A stretch of 64,000 nucleotides of DNA from the NCBI GenBank assembly GCA_964415295.1, contig CAYPYN010000001.1, positions 62,001-126,000 on the forward strand. The letters run 5' to 3'. Origin of the DNA: SB21 sp964415295. GTDB taxonomy: Bacteria > CLD3 > SB21. The notes under the pieces were generated by a model that was not told the DNA's origin, searched no databases, and saw only the letters and a list, made by a program, of their open reading frames with translations. Within the stretch, counting starts at the first letter, position 1. Each line of letters opens with the position of its first letter. Both the position numbers and the translations under genes were made by a program. Shown in pieces: positions 1-8,332 of the stretch.

Positions 1-1123
1 AGCCAAGAAGTGCGGCGTGCCGACGGTTCCGGGTACCGAGTCGGGCATTCAGAGTAAAGAAGAAGCGATGTCCGTTGCGAAATCGATCGGTTTTCCAATT
101 CTGATCAAGGCGGCGGCCGGCGGCGGTGGCAAGGGCATGCGCGTCGTTCACAAAGAAACCGAACTGAACGAAGCGATCGACCGCGCGCAGGGTGAAGCGC
201 GATCGGCCTTCGGCGACGACACCGTTTATATCGAAAAATACGTGACCCAGCCGCGGCATATCGAGATACAGGTTCTGGGCGACGAGCACGGCAACATCGT
301 ATATCTCGGCGAGCGTGAATGTTCCATTCAGCGCCGCCACCAGAAGGTCATCGAAGAATCCCCTTCCGCAATCGTGACACCGGAGATGCGTAAACGTATG
401 GGGGAATCGGCCCTGGCGCTGGCGCGGGAAGCTAACTATTTCAGCGCCGGTACGCTCGAATTTCTCGTGGACGCCGAACGCAATTATTATTTTCTGGAAA
501 TGAATACCCGTTTGCAGGTCGAGCATCCCGTTACGGAAATGGTGACCGGTATCGATCTCGTTCGCCAGCAGATACTGATCGCTTCGGGAGAGAAACTGCC
601 CTTCAAACAGGAAGATATCGTCATCAACGGTCACGCGATCGAGTGCCGAATTTACGCGGAAGACTGCGAAAACAATTTCGCTCCGTCCATCGGCAAGATC
701 GAACATCTTGAACCCTCCTACGGACCCGGCATTCGGGAGGACAGCGGTATTTTTGAGGGCGATACCATCCAGATCTATTATGATCCGATGATATCCAAAC
801 TCGCAGCCTGGGGAAAAAACCGTCAGGAAGCGATCGAACGGATGCGCCGCGCGCTTCGGGAATATGCCATCGTCGGCGTAGAGACCACGATCCCGTTCTG
901 CCTTTTCGTGATGGAACATCAGAAATTCATCAACGGAAATTTCGATACCGGTTTTGTCGCGCAGGAATTCTCACCGGACAAATTGAAACATAAAGAAGAG
1001 ACCATCGCCGCCGTCGCCGCGGCGGTCCATGATTTTGTCCGAAACCGCGAGATGAAATCGCACAGCCTCAGCGCCCGCCCTCAGTCCTCCGCCAAGAGCA
1101 AATGGAAATGGACCGGGAGGTGA
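1..1123 (+). CDS. Biotin carboxylase subunit of an acyl-CoA carboxylase (5' partial)
   Basis: This protein carboxylates the biotin carrier with ATP and bicarbonate, the first half-reaction of acetyl-, propionyl-CoA or pyruvate carboxylase. The reading frame is open from base 2 (AKKCGVPTVPGT), so about the first 120 residues lie outside the window. The ATP-grasp core is visible: the glycine-rich ATP loop KAAAGGGGKGMR, ECSIQRRHQKVIEE, EMNTRLQVEHPVTEM and the C-terminal domain with HAIECRIYAED. After the core there is a tail of about 35 residues ending in KWKWTGR. Such tails are common in propionyl-CoA or pyruvate carboxylase subunits and absent from minimal AccC. A second, tail-less AccC is encoded at 25927-27270, so this one probably serves a different carboxylase. 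The substrate cannot be read from this fragment. Confidence 0.9.
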   Translation, partial: AKKCGVPTVPGTESGIQSKEEAMSVAKSIGFPILIKAAAGGGGKGMRVVHKETELNEAIDRAQGEARSAFGDDTVYIEKYVTQPRHIEIQVLGDEHGNIVYLGERECSIQRRHQKVIEESPSAIVTPEMRKRMGESALALAREANYFSAGTLEFLVDAERNYYFLEMNTRLQVEHPVTEMVTGIDLVRQQILIASGEKLPFKQEDIVINGHAIECRIYAEDCENNFAPSIGKIEHLEPSYGPGIREDSGIFEGDTIQIYYDPMISKLAAWGKNRQEAIERMRRALREYAIVGVETTIPFCLFVMEHQKFINGNFDTGFVAQEFSPDKLKHKEETIAAVAAAVHDFVRNREMKSHSLSARPQSSAKSKWKWTGR

Positions 1124-1284
1124 ACGGGATTCCGTAGACATCCATTTGCCTCATCGACTGACCTGCGATACTTGGTCGTATCGCATTTCCATCCCGCATC
1201 GCTCCCCTGCAAGATTTACATGGCAGTGTGAATTTATTGCCGCCCCCATGTAATCAATTCTCCATGTAATATTAAATTTATGAT

Positions 1285-1300
1285 TGGCACAATGTTGGCA
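1285..1300 (+). promoter_or_regulatory. Candidate sigma-54 (-24/-12) promoter
   Basis: TGGCACAATGTTGGCA has the GG-N10-GC spacing of sigma-54 promoters: GG at 1286-1287 and GC at 1298-1299. It differs from the consensus TGGCAC-N5-TTGCA at one key position in the -12 element. It lies 60 bases upstream of the lipoprotein start at 1360. The heptamer TTGGCAC is repeated 11 bases apart (1284-1290 and 1295-1301), so a repressor or activator site is an alternative reading. A sigma-54 activator is encoded at 59148-60875, but no link between the two is shown. Confidence 0.35.
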
Positions 1301-1359
1301 CCTTTGCAGCTCGAAATTCACACAGAGGTTTGTGGCCGTCAAATTCTTACCAAAAAAAC

Positions 1360-1863
1360 ATGTTACGTGGTCATACCATTATTATTATCTGGATCATGAT
1401 AAGCGGATGCACATCGAGACCGCTTCGATACAGCGATGATTTTCGTGATTTTGCTGAAACTGCAAAGAATTCAAATCACTCTAACATTTACTTCCGTGAC
1501 TCAACTTACACGACCGCTTTATCTATAGAAACAGACGGTCACATGTTGTATTGGGTTGATAGCAAGACGAAAATAAAAAAGGAAGATCTGTTGAGAAACG
1601 TTATGAAAATCACTTTTTATGATCGAAAAATGGGACCTCAGGTCGGCCTTGGGGCGCTAATAGGGACCATAGCGGCGTCCAAGATGATTGCAATAGAGAA
1701 CGATGAGAGCCCTTTTTATTCTTGGAAATTCCCTCATATTTTCAGTTATGACGGACTAAGTCAAATAGCAATGGCAATGGTAACGGGTGGGATCATTGGC
1801 GGATCGTTCGTTTACTTGGAACCTATTACTATTACCTATACCGTCAGCGATAGCTTAAGATAA
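1360..1863 (+). CDS. Small lipoprotein, first of a tandem pair
   Basis: The function is unknown. From the ATG at 1360 the protein has 167 residues: a short hydrophobic signal (HTIIIIWIMISGC) with a lipobox Cys, a polar region, and a C-terminal part with two small-residue-rich hydrophobic stretches (GLGALIGTIAAS and MAMVTGGIIGGSF) of the glycine-zipper type. A TTG 30 bases upstream is in frame but would only add polar residues before the signal, so the ATG is preferred. The next gene is a clear paralogue. The sequence is visibly richer in A and T than its neighbours, which suggests recent acquisition. It could be an outer-membrane lipoprotein with a membrane-inserting tail. Confidence 0.7.
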   Translation: MLRGHTIIIIWIMISGCTSRPLRYSDDFRDFAETAKNSNHSNIYFRDSTYTTALSIETDGHMLYWVDSKTKIKKEDLLRNVMKITFYDRKMGPQVGLGALIGTIAASKMIAIENDESPFYSWKFPHIFSYDGLSQIAMAMVTGGIIGGSFVYLEPITITYTVSDSLR

Positions 1864-1937
1864 CTAAAACAGTTGATAGAGAATCTGAACTTAAATCAAT
1901 TATTATATCAAGCAACAAGCAGGCATACATCTCTCAT

Positions 1938-2435
1938 ATGATAAGAGAAATTTCTTATTTTGTATTTTTATTCACCTTGATCGGATGCACATCGAGACCG
2001 CTTCGACACAGCGATGATTGCACTGATTTCGCGGAGACATCAAAAAGACTCAGGAATGCAACTATTTACTTTCGTGACTCTACATACGCAACCGCGTCGT
2101 CCATCGAGACGGATGGACATATGCTTTATTGGGTTGACAGTGCAACGAAGACTGTTCAAGAAGACTTGCTGCAGCAAGTAGAAAAGATTGTATTCTATGA
2201 TCGTAGAATGGATGAACGAGTTGGGTTGGGTGGACTGATCGGAACAATTATTGTCTCAATATTGATTTCCAGCGATTCAAAACCCGTTTATGAGTGGGAA
2301 CCTTCCAACATCTTTGGTTACGCCGGCTTGGCACTGATGGGTCTATCCATGACAACAGGAGGGGTCATTGGAGGAACCATCGCTTATATGGCACCTGTTC
2401 CGATAACCTATACGGTCTCCGACAGTTTAAGATAA
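1938..2435 (+). CDS. Small lipoprotein, second of a tandem pair
   Basis: This 165-residue paralogue of the preceding gene has unknown function. The signal peptide ends in TLIGC, followed by TSRPLRHSDD, nearly the same as TSRPLRYSDD in the first copy. Both share IYFRDSTY, SIETDGHMLYWVDS, a basic/acidic EDLL region, FYDR, and two Gly-rich hydrophobic stretches (GLGGLIGTIIVS and MTTGGVIGGTIAYM). Both end in PITYTVSDSLR or a close variant. The DNA around the lipobox is almost identical between copies (38 bases, one difference) while the rest has drifted, suggesting local gene conversion or selection. A hairpin terminator follows directly. Confidence 0.75.
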   Translation: MIREISYFVFLFTLIGCTSRPLRHSDDCTDFAETSKRLRNATIYFRDSTYATASSIETDGHMLYWVDSATKTVQEDLLQQVEKIVFYDRRMDERVGLGGLIGTIIVSILISSDSKPVYEWEPSNIFGYAGLALMGLSMTTGGVIGGTIAYMAPVPITYTVSDSLR

Positions 2436-2439
2436 AAAA

Positions 2440-2465
2440 AAAGCCCCGAATATCATCGGGGCTTT
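2440..2465. terminator. Bidirectional intrinsic terminator
   Basis: A perfect 10-bp stem (AAAGCCCCGA at 2440-2449 and its complement at 2456-2465) with a 6-base loop has an A run on its left and T at its right end. It lies between the convergent lipoprotein genes ending at 2435 and 2490 and can serve both strands. Confidence 0.85.
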
Positions 2466-2489
2466 CAGGCTTTAAGGCTTCTTTAGCAA

Positions 2490-3191
2490 TTACTTCACTT
2501 CAGCCGGTTTTTGTTCCGTCTGGCCGTTCATCTCTTTCATAGCTTCTTCGCGGCCGGCAGCCTTGGCGGCTTCGATCTGGCTCTTACGAATGATATTCTT
2601 GAAAGCATTCGGAGAGATCCTCACACTTCCCTGCGTGACAAAACTACCGAATACGCCGTCGTTATAGTACAGCCAGATATTGAATCCCTCGAGAAGATCA
2701 TCCGCGAGAAACGTCTGCTGAAGCAGTTCGTTGGCCTTATCGGCGGGAACGTTCTTTTCCTTGGTCAGGTATTCAAAGCAGACTTTGTAATGCGAATCGC
2801 CGCCTTTGACAACGTAAGGCTTGGGCAGTCTGGATTTGATATCTTCGAGATCCGAGGTCAATTTCTGAATTTGTCCGTTCTTCTCGATCACCTGGTTGAG
2901 CAATCCTTTATAGGTCGCATCCTGCTCTTTGCTGACCATATCCTGGATCAGTTTGAGCTGATCTTTGTTCAGCCCCATCATGCTGTCGGGCAGAACGATC
3001 TGCTCGTCGGCCTTGCGGTTGGCGTTGAATTTTTGGATAGCATCCGAGATGTCTTTGGTTCTTTCACCGATCTCTTTGTTCTTGTTCTGAATCGTGCCCA
3101 CGAGCCGCTGGAATTCATCCACCGAACTCACTTCACCGCCGCAGCCGATCAAAGCCGCCATAACGGTCAGCAATAACATCTTCTTTAACAT
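2490..3191 (-). CDS. Coiled-coil lipoprotein with a LysM-like stretch
   Basis: A 233-residue predicted lipoprotein; the signal MLKKMLLLTVMAALIGC ends in a lipobox Cys. Residues about 25-120 are rich in Lys, Glu, Asp and Gln with heptad-like spacing, so a coiled coil is likely. From about residue 125, YVVKGGDSHYKVC resembles the start of a LysM motif (Y-V-x-x-G-D), and GFNIWLYYNDGVFG follows at the place where LysM motifs carry N..I; the fit is partial. The C-terminal 25 residues are charged and end in PAEVK. The start is supported by an AGGAG-type ribosome site before the ATG. It may sit between outer membrane and peptidoglycan, but this is inference. Confidence 0.7.
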   Translation of the reverse strand: MLKKMLLLTVMAALIGCGGEVSSVDEFQRLVGTIQNKNKEIGERTKDISDAIQKFNANRKADEQIVLPDSMMGLNKDQLKLIQDMVSKEQDATYKGLLNQVIEKNGQIQKLTSDLEDIKSRLPKPYVVKGGDSHYKVCFEYLTKEKNVPADKANELLQQTFLADDLLEGFNIWLYYNDGVFGSFVTQGSVRISPNAFKNIIRKSQIEAAKAAGREEAMKEMNGQTEQKPAEVK

Positions 3192-3241
3192 GAAATTCTC
3201 CTCTTTTTTTGATAACTTCTAATAACGGGTTAGGGTGGCGG

Positions 3242-3271
3242 AGTATACTAAACTCACCCTCTGAAAAGCAA
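3242..3271 (-). promoter_or_regulatory. Candidate sigma-70 promoter for the coiled-coil lipoprotein
   Basis: Read on the minus strand, TTGCTT (3271-3266) and TATACT (3247-3242) are separated by 18 bases. The site lies about 50 bases upstream of the ATG at 3191. Confidence 0.4.
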
Positions 3272-3355
3272 GAAAAATGTGAAATTAATCCTATTCTTTT
3301 TTACGCGTTCGATATCGCCGATTCATGCGCGGCGTATTGAGGAGAAGTTTTTAGT

Positions 3356-3383
3356 TAGACTTTACCCGATTTTTATCTATATT
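3356..3383 (+). promoter_or_regulatory. Candidate sigma-70 promoter for the aminotransferase
   Basis: TAGACT (3356-3361) and TATATT (3378-3383) are 16 bases apart. The site lies 50 bases upstream of the GTG start at 3433. The -35 match is weak. Confidence 0.35.
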
Positions 3384-3432
3384 AGCCCGCTTTTGAAACG
3401 GAAACTGGAATCAAACTACGAGGAGTCCTACC

Positions 3433-4737
3433 GTGGAAACGCCTGTCAATGTCCAATCCTACTTACAATACGATAATACCGGACGATTCTCCAAAATGGC
3501 CGAAGGATTGTCCGGTTCTGAAATTCTAAAAATCGCCTCCGAGATACGTACGCTGTCCGTGCAGGGAAAGAAGATATGTAACCTGACCGTCGGTGATTTC
3601 AGTCCGACGGAATTTCGTATCCCGCTTTTCCTCGAAGAAGCGATCCATCTTCAGTATCAGAAGGGACAGACCAACTACCCGCCGTCGGAAGGCATGCCGG
3701 AGCTTCGGACGGCCGTTCGTAAATTCTATGCAGATCGCTTCCAACTGGATTATCCCGAGCGGTACATCATAGTTTGCGGCGGTGCGCGCCCTATCACGTA
3801 CAGCCTTTTCCGCACGGTCGTTAGTCCCGGCGACAAAGTCATTGCACCGGTACCATCCTGGAATAACCACTACTACATTCACATGACCGGCGCTCAAGGT
3901 GTTCAGATCCCCTGTCACGCGGACAATGCCTTCCTGCCAACGCGCGACCTACTCAAAGACCATATCAAGGATGCACGGCTGATCACTCTTAATTCCCCGC
4001 TCAATCCTACGGGAACAGCCTTTTCCAAAGAGGCGCTCGAAGGTATTTGCGATCTCGTTTTGGAAGAAAACAAGCGCCGTGCCGGAAAAGAACGGCCCTT
4101 GTATGTGATGTACGACCAGATCTATTGGATGCTGACCTTTGGACAAACTCAGCATTATAACCCTGTTTCGCTCCGTCCGGAAATGGCCCCGTATACTGTT
4201 TTTGTTGACGGCATATCAAAAGCCTTCGCCGCCACCGGTGTTCGTGTGGGTTGGACGGCGGGACCGGCCGATATTATTATGCGTATGTCGGCTATCATAA
4301 CGCATGTCGGCGCCTGGGCTCCCAGAGCGGAACAGGTGGCTACGGCCGAGCTATTGCAGCGGCCCGACGTGATCAATGACTACCATAAAACGATGATCAA
4401 AGGTCTTGAAAACCGGCTCAATCTTTTGCATAAGGGTATTACTGAAATGAAAAGGACCGGTTTGCCCGTGACGTCCATTGTACCAATGGGAGCGATCTAC
4501 CTGACGGCGCAATTCAATCTGATCGGAAAGAAGAATCCCAACGGCGGCATCTTCAACACGAATGAAGAAATCAGACAGTATCTGCTTCACGAAGCGCATT
4601 TCGGGGTCGTACATTTCCCGGCTTTCGGCTATCCGGAGGAAACCGGATGGTTCCGTCTGTCGGTTGGCGCCGTTTCAATGCAGGATATCGAAGAGGCCCT
4701 CCCGAGATTAAAAGCCGCTCTGGAAAAAGTAAAGTGA
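3433..4737 (+). CDS. PLP-dependent class I/II aminotransferase
   Basis: A 434-residue fold-type I aminotransferase of the aspartate-aminotransferase family, cytoplasmic. The visible landmarks are the substrate/cofactor loop with YPPSEGMPELR, SPLNPTGT (Asn191), the YDQIY Asp228 that pairs with the pyridine nitrogen, the PLP lysine in DGISKAFAATGVRVGW (Lys263) and the following Arg. The GTG start has AGGAG eight bases upstream (3421-3425). The gene stands alone between a lipoprotein and a redoxin gene, so context gives no help with substrate. Aspartate or a broad-range amino donor is likely, but specificity is not readable. Confidence 0.88.
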   Translation: METPVNVQSYLQYDNTGRFSKMAEGLSGSEILKIASEIRTLSVQGKKICNLTVGDFSPTEFRIPLFLEEAIHLQYQKGQTNYPPSEGMPELRTAVRKFYADRFQLDYPERYIIVCGGARPITYSLFRTVVSPGDKVIAPVPSWNNHYYIHMTGAQGVQIPCHADNAFLPTRDLLKDHIKDARLITLNSPLNPTGTAFSKEALEGICDLVLEENKRRAGKERPLYVMYDQIYWMLTFGQTQHYNPVSLRPEMAPYTVFVDGISKAFAATGVRVGWTAGPADIIMRMSAIITHVGAWAPRAEQVATAELLQRPDVINDYHKTMIKGLENRLNLLHKGITEMKRTGLPVTSIVPMGAIYLTAQFNLIGKKNPNGGIFNTNEEIRQYLLHEAHFGVVHFPAFGYPEETGWFRLSVGAVSMQDIEEALPRLKAALEKVK

Positions 4738-4828
4738 CTTTGTCCAGCCGGTGACGCCGAATGACACGTAACATGACCGTTTGTTCCTCAATATCAGTTG
4801 CGGAAGCTATTTAACTTTTGATCGAAAC

Positions 4829-5488
4829 ATGAGCATAAGAACCAACTCCATCGCTCCAAATCTTAAGATCTCCGAATGGGTGCAAGGCGATCCGACCAAT
4901 CTGGACCAACTGCGCGGAAAGGTCGTCCTCGTCGAGGTGTTCCAGGTCAATTGCCCGGGTTGTTTCCTTTATGGACTTCCGGAAGCGATCGAAGTTCATG
5001 CCAAGTACCGAAAGGACCCTGTGACCGTGCTGGGGCTTTCAACCGCTTTCGAGGATTTTGACAAGAACAATCTGGAGAACCTGAAAAAATTGCTCACGTC
5101 CGGCGAGGTTGTCGGTGAAACCCTCCACACCCTTAAGAAGCATGATTGGCTGGACGGCAATAAACTCCGATATAAGATCCCATTCCCGGTGGCTATGGAC
5201 AACCTCGTTTCGCATGACGCAGAACATGTCGATCAAAAAGTAACAAAGATCATCGAACACGAGATTCCGAAATTCGGCCGCCTAAGCTACGGCGAACAAA
5301 TGCGCATCCGGAACCGCATACGCGACTACGTACTGCACCAGGAACTCACCGCCGAGACCTTTGAGGAATACGGCATGAATGGCACACCCACCAGTTTATT
5401 GATCGATAGGAAAGGCCGCCTCCGGCATCAATTGTTCGGCTCCACAGGAAAATTGGACAAATTAGTGAAGCAACTCTTGGCGGAGTAA
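4829..5488 (+). CDS. TlpA/ResA-like thioredoxin-fold protein
   Basis: A 219-residue redoxin. After an N-terminal strand there is GKVVLVEVFQVNCPGC, the thioredoxin-type CPGC redox pair, and near the C-terminus GTPTSLLID, the cis-proline loop. Between the two lies an unusually long, mostly helical charged insertion of about 90 residues (VSHDAEHVDQKVTKIIEHE region), larger than in ordinary TlpA proteins. No signal peptide or membrane segment is visible at the chosen ATG. An in-frame TTG at 4781 would add 16 residues without a convincing ribosome site. A role in thiol redox or peroxide handling in the cytoplasm is likely; the partner is unknown. Confidence 0.75.
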   Translation: MSIRTNSIAPNLKISEWVQGDPTNLDQLRGKVVLVEVFQVNCPGCFLYGLPEAIEVHAKYRKDPVTVLGLSTAFEDFDKNNLENLKKLLTSGEVVGETLHTLKKHDWLDGNKLRYKIPFPVAMDNLVSHDAEHVDQKVTKIIEHEIPKFGRLSYGEQMRIRNRIRDYVLHQELTAETFEEYGMNGTPTSLLIDRKGRLRHQLFGSTGKLDKLVKQLLAE

Positions 5489-5756
5489 TTCGCCTATGAA
5501 TAAGCTCGAGGAAAGAAAGCACACCATCGAGGTGAGTCTGTCCTCGGAATTCCCCGGGTAATTGTTGCCGATGAAAATTTTTTCTTCCTTTTGCGAACTA
5601 ACTGGCAAAGTATTAGAACATAAATTCCGTTCGGATTTCAGAAAAATCTTATTTTATACTAGAGACCCGTTTGGTATGACAGCGAATAATGTTCTTCTCC
5701 TGAATCAAGCATAGCAGACTGTGTAAGTCCGTATACCTCTAATTCAAGGAGCATCT
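5489..5756. other. 268-base intergenic gap
   Basis: No convincing gene, tRNA or terminator was found. A 21-codon open frame (5496-5561) starts just after the redoxin stop but resembles nothing recognisable. A -10-like TATACT lies at 5655-5660 without a good -35 element. The ribosome site of the next gene (AAGGAG) is at the right end. Confidence 0.5.
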
Positions 5757-6005
5757 ATGGCCGATAAACCCATGTCCGCCGACGAAGTCTTCGTCAATCT
5801 TATCGCCGTTGCACAGGAGGATCCGAAGATCCACGCCTTCGTGACGCAAGTCGTTTCCATGGAAGACTTCGACCGGCAGTCGCTCGTCAATACGTTCATC
5901 AAGGAAATGGCCCTCAAAGGGGCTCCGGCGGAATTCATCAAAGCCATTGCCGCCCTTCGAGACCCCATCCTCGCCTCCAAAATCCGCGATCTTCTTAAGC
6001 GCTGA
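5757..6005 (+). CDS. Small acidic cytoplasmic protein of unknown function
   Basis: An 82-residue protein with no signal peptide or membrane segment. It appears largely helical: an amphipathic N-terminal half (ADEVFVNLIAVAQEDPKIHAF), a central SMEDFDRQSLVNTFIKEM and a C-terminal AALRDPILASKIRDLLKR. I do not recognise the family. The start is well supported by AAGGAG six bases upstream of the ATG. The neighbours (redoxin, GIN lipoprotein) suggest no function. Confidence 0.65.
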   Translation: MADKPMSADEVFVNLIAVAQEDPKIHAFVTQVVSMEDFDRQSLVNTFIKEMALKGAPAEFIKAIAALRDPILASKIRDLLKR

Positions 6006-6076
6006 TCTGAAACATTTGCGTTTCGGTACAGTATAATGATGTAGTTCAACATCTTATCAACCGAAGGAGTATAATC

Positions 6077-6796
6077 ATGAAAACTTCAGCTGTCATTATG
6101 AGGGGTCTTGCCGCGATGGCGTTTCTGGTCCTGTTATTGAACAGTTGTACCACTATCGCCGCTCAAAGCGGCCGGTATTCGGAATCCCGCGATGTTGCCG
6201 AATTCAAAGCCGTGATCACGGGCGGGAGCGAGGACCTTTTTGTGATGCAAGGTTCCACCCAGTCGGTCCGGATCGAAGGGGACGAAGCGGACGTCAAAGA
6301 CATCGAGACCTATGTGCGGGGCGGCGTTCTTTACATTGAGCATAAGGATCGGTGGTTCCGTTCCCGCGATCAGGTGCGCGTGTACGTGACTATGCGTGAG
6401 ATCCGTGGCCTGAAACTGGCAGGCTCGGGCAACATCATCGGTGAAACACCGATCACAACGGACGAATTGGAACTGGGCATCAGCGGTTCCGGCAATATCA
6501 AGCTCGACGTCACAGCCAATGAGATCAATTCAGGCATTTCCGGCTCCGGCAATATCCGGCTTTCAGGAAAGACCACGGATCATAATTTCAAGATCAGCGG
6601 TTCCGGCGATGTCAATACCCTCGACCTGAAAGCCGAAAACTGCGTGATTCAGATCAGCGGTGCCGGCGATGCAAAGGTTAATGTCGCCAAGAGGCTCGAC
6701 GTTAAAGTCAGCGGCAGCGGCTCCATTCGCTATACCGGCGATCCGGATAAAGTAAACTCTAACGTGTCGGGATCGGGTTCCGTTCAGAAAATATGA
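6077..6796 (+). CDS. GIN-domain (DUF2807) lipoprotein
   Basis: A 239-residue lipoprotein with a signal ending in LLLNSC. The rest is a DUF2807/GIN domain: after an opening beta region (FKAVITGGSEDLFVMQG), short turns of the type SGSGN/SGSGD recur about seven times every 15-25 residues (LAGSGNI, ISGSGNI twice, ISGSGDV, ISGAGDA, VSGSGSI, VSGSGSV). These mark the rungs of a right-handed beta-helix-like fold. The domain was named as a putative head of autotransporter adhesins and is common in Bacteroidetes and relatives, but its ligand is unknown. GAAGGAG precedes the ATG and a strong terminator follows. Confidence 0.88.
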   Translation: MKTSAVIMRGLAAMAFLVLLLNSCTTIAAQSGRYSESRDVAEFKAVITGGSEDLFVMQGSTQSVRIEGDEADVKDIETYVRGGVLYIEHKDRWFRSRDQVRVYVTMREIRGLKLAGSGNIIGETPITTDELELGISGSGNIKLDVTANEINSGISGSGNIRLSGKTTDHNFKISGSGDVNTLDLKAENCVIQISGAGDAKVNVAKRLDVKVSGSGSIRYTGDPDKVNSNVSGSGSVQKI

Positions 6797-6824
6797 CGCA
6801 GAAGATCTGGAGATAATCATATTC

Positions 6825-6859
6825 AAAGTCAGGCCGCTTCAGCTCGGCCTGACTTTTTT
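6825..6859 (+). terminator. Intrinsic terminator after the GIN lipoprotein
   Basis: A perfect 12-bp stem, AAAGTCAGGCCG (6825-6836) and its complement (6845-6856), with an 8-base loop runs into a T tract. Confidence 0.88.
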
Positions 6860-6915
6860 ATTGGCGTTCAAAATAAGCTTTCTTTGAACGCTTTTTTTTC
6901 CTTATTTTGGCGGGA

Positions 6916-8328
6916 ATGAACGGCACCGTCACATACCGCCTTCTCGGCTCCACCGGACTCCAATGCCATCCGATCGGATTCGGTTCCTACCGTGTCAGTG
7001 AAGGTAATACGGAACACGAAACCGCCTTACGCGGCTATCTCGGCGCCGGAGGCAATCTCATCGACACCAGCGCAAACTACGGCGATGGGCTCTCTGAAAC
7101 GCTGATCGGAAAAGTCATCAAAGACTACGACCGCTCCAAAATAATTATCGTGACCAAAGGCGGTTACATCCAGGGACAGAATATGATACTGGCCACGCAT
7201 CGCTCGTTTCCCGAGGTCGTGGAATACGGACAAAATCTGTGGCATTGCATTCATCCCGAATTTATCGAGACGCAGATCGAACGTTCCCTTCGCCGTTTGC
7301 AGACCTCCCACATCGACATTTATCTTCTGCACAATCCGGAATACTATATCAATGTTGCAGCGCGAACGAATCCTATTTCGGATTCGATCTTAGACGAGTT
7401 TTACCGACGCACCCGCGATGCTTTCGCCTTCTTGGAATCACAGGTTCACGCCGGTAAGATCCGGTATTACGGTATCAGTTCCAATAACTTCGGCTATCAC
7501 GCCAAGGACCGCGCGCGTACCAGCGTGCAACGCGCGTTGGAGGAAGCCGCGCGCGTCGCGCCAACGCATCATTTCAAGGTGATCCAGCTGCCCATGAATC
7601 TGTACGAGGCCGGCGGCGCCGTTTTTCCAACTCACGACGGAAAGACCGTTCTTGAATTCTGCAAAGAAAACCGTATCGGCGTCCTTGTCAATCGTCCATT
7701 GAACGCCTTCTTTGAAAGTAGACTTTACCGTATCGCCGATTACGTAAAACCCGGACAAAAGAAACCCGGAAAGCAGGAATTGGAGAACGCCTTGCAGCCG
7801 CTGAGAGATTCCGAGCGGACTTTCCAGGATCTCTTTCATGGGACGGCTTTCGGATCCGAACAGGAAGGTATCGCCGCCTATCTGCAGTACATCGCACTCG
7901 ACCTCCCATCAAGCGATTATTGGGAAAGCGTCATGAATCAATATATCGTCCCGCCTGTAACCCATTGGATGCGACAGTCGCAGGAACAATTCGGTTCGGA
8001 TCCCCGGTACGGCGAATGGCAGAGGCAATTTGTCCAGACCGTCAACCGCTCCCTCGACGGCGTGGAAAAAATACTATCATCGTCCCGTCAAAGCACTTCC
8101 GACACCATTCGGGAAAAATTGTATCGGTTGGGTTATCCGGCTACGGACGAATCGCTCAGCCGGATCGCCCTGTCCCTGCTCACGCAACTGGACGGCGTTT
8201 CCTGCGTATTAAACGGTATGAGGTCCTCCGAATACGTTAACGATGCCATGGGTGCGGTCGGACTTCCTCATGCGGATGCGCGGCTCATCATTAGTAAATT
8301 TTTTCAAAACCTAAATAACGAAGGTTAG
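6916..8328 (+). CDS. Aldo/keto reductase with a long C-terminal helical domain
   Basis: A 470-residue NAD(P)H-dependent aldo/keto reductase. The TIM-barrel landmarks are the RLLGSTGLQCHPIGFG strand, DTSANYGDG (catalytic Asp and Tyr), IIIVTKGGY (catalytic Lys), DIYLLHNPEYY and YGISSNN. The usual family length is 280-350, so this one carries about 120 extra residues and a distinct helical C-terminal portion. An upstream TTG at 6907 is possible but the ATG is more natural; neither has a strong ribosome site. The next gene starts four bases after its stop, so the two are probably co-transcribed. The substrate is unknown. Confidence 0.85.
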   Translation: MNGTVTYRLLGSTGLQCHPIGFGSYRVSEGNTEHETALRGYLGAGGNLIDTSANYGDGLSETLIGKVIKDYDRSKIIIVTKGGYIQGQNMILATHRSFPEVVEYGQNLWHCIHPEFIETQIERSLRRLQTSHIDIYLLHNPEYYINVAARTNPISDSILDEFYRRTRDAFAFLESQVHAGKIRYYGISSNNFGYHAKDRARTSVQRALEEAARVAPTHHFKVIQLPMNLYEAGGAVFPTHDGKTVLEFCKENRIGVLVNRPLNAFFESRLYRIADYVKPGQKKPGKQELENALQPLRDSERTFQDLFHGTAFGSEQEGIAAYLQYIALDLPSSDYWESVMNQYIVPPVTHWMRQSQEQFGSDPRYGEWQRQFVQTVNRSLDGVEKILSSSRQSTSDTIREKLYRLGYPATDESLSRIALSLLTQLDGVSCVLNGMRSSEYVNDAMGAVGLPHADARLIISKFFQNLNNEG

Positions 8329-8332
8329 CGGT

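Noticed and set aside
1151..1342. A 63-codon minus-strand frame in the gap before the lipoproteins
   Set aside because: It overlaps the promoter-like site and lipoprotein leader, and has no ribosome site or recognisable sequence.
3279..3476. A 65-codon frame before the aminotransferase
   Set aside because: It overlaps the aminotransferase start in another frame and covers the promoter-like region.
5496..5561. A 21-codon frame after the redoxin gene
   Set aside because: Its only possible ribosome site is the end of the previous gene, and the peptide matches no known family.
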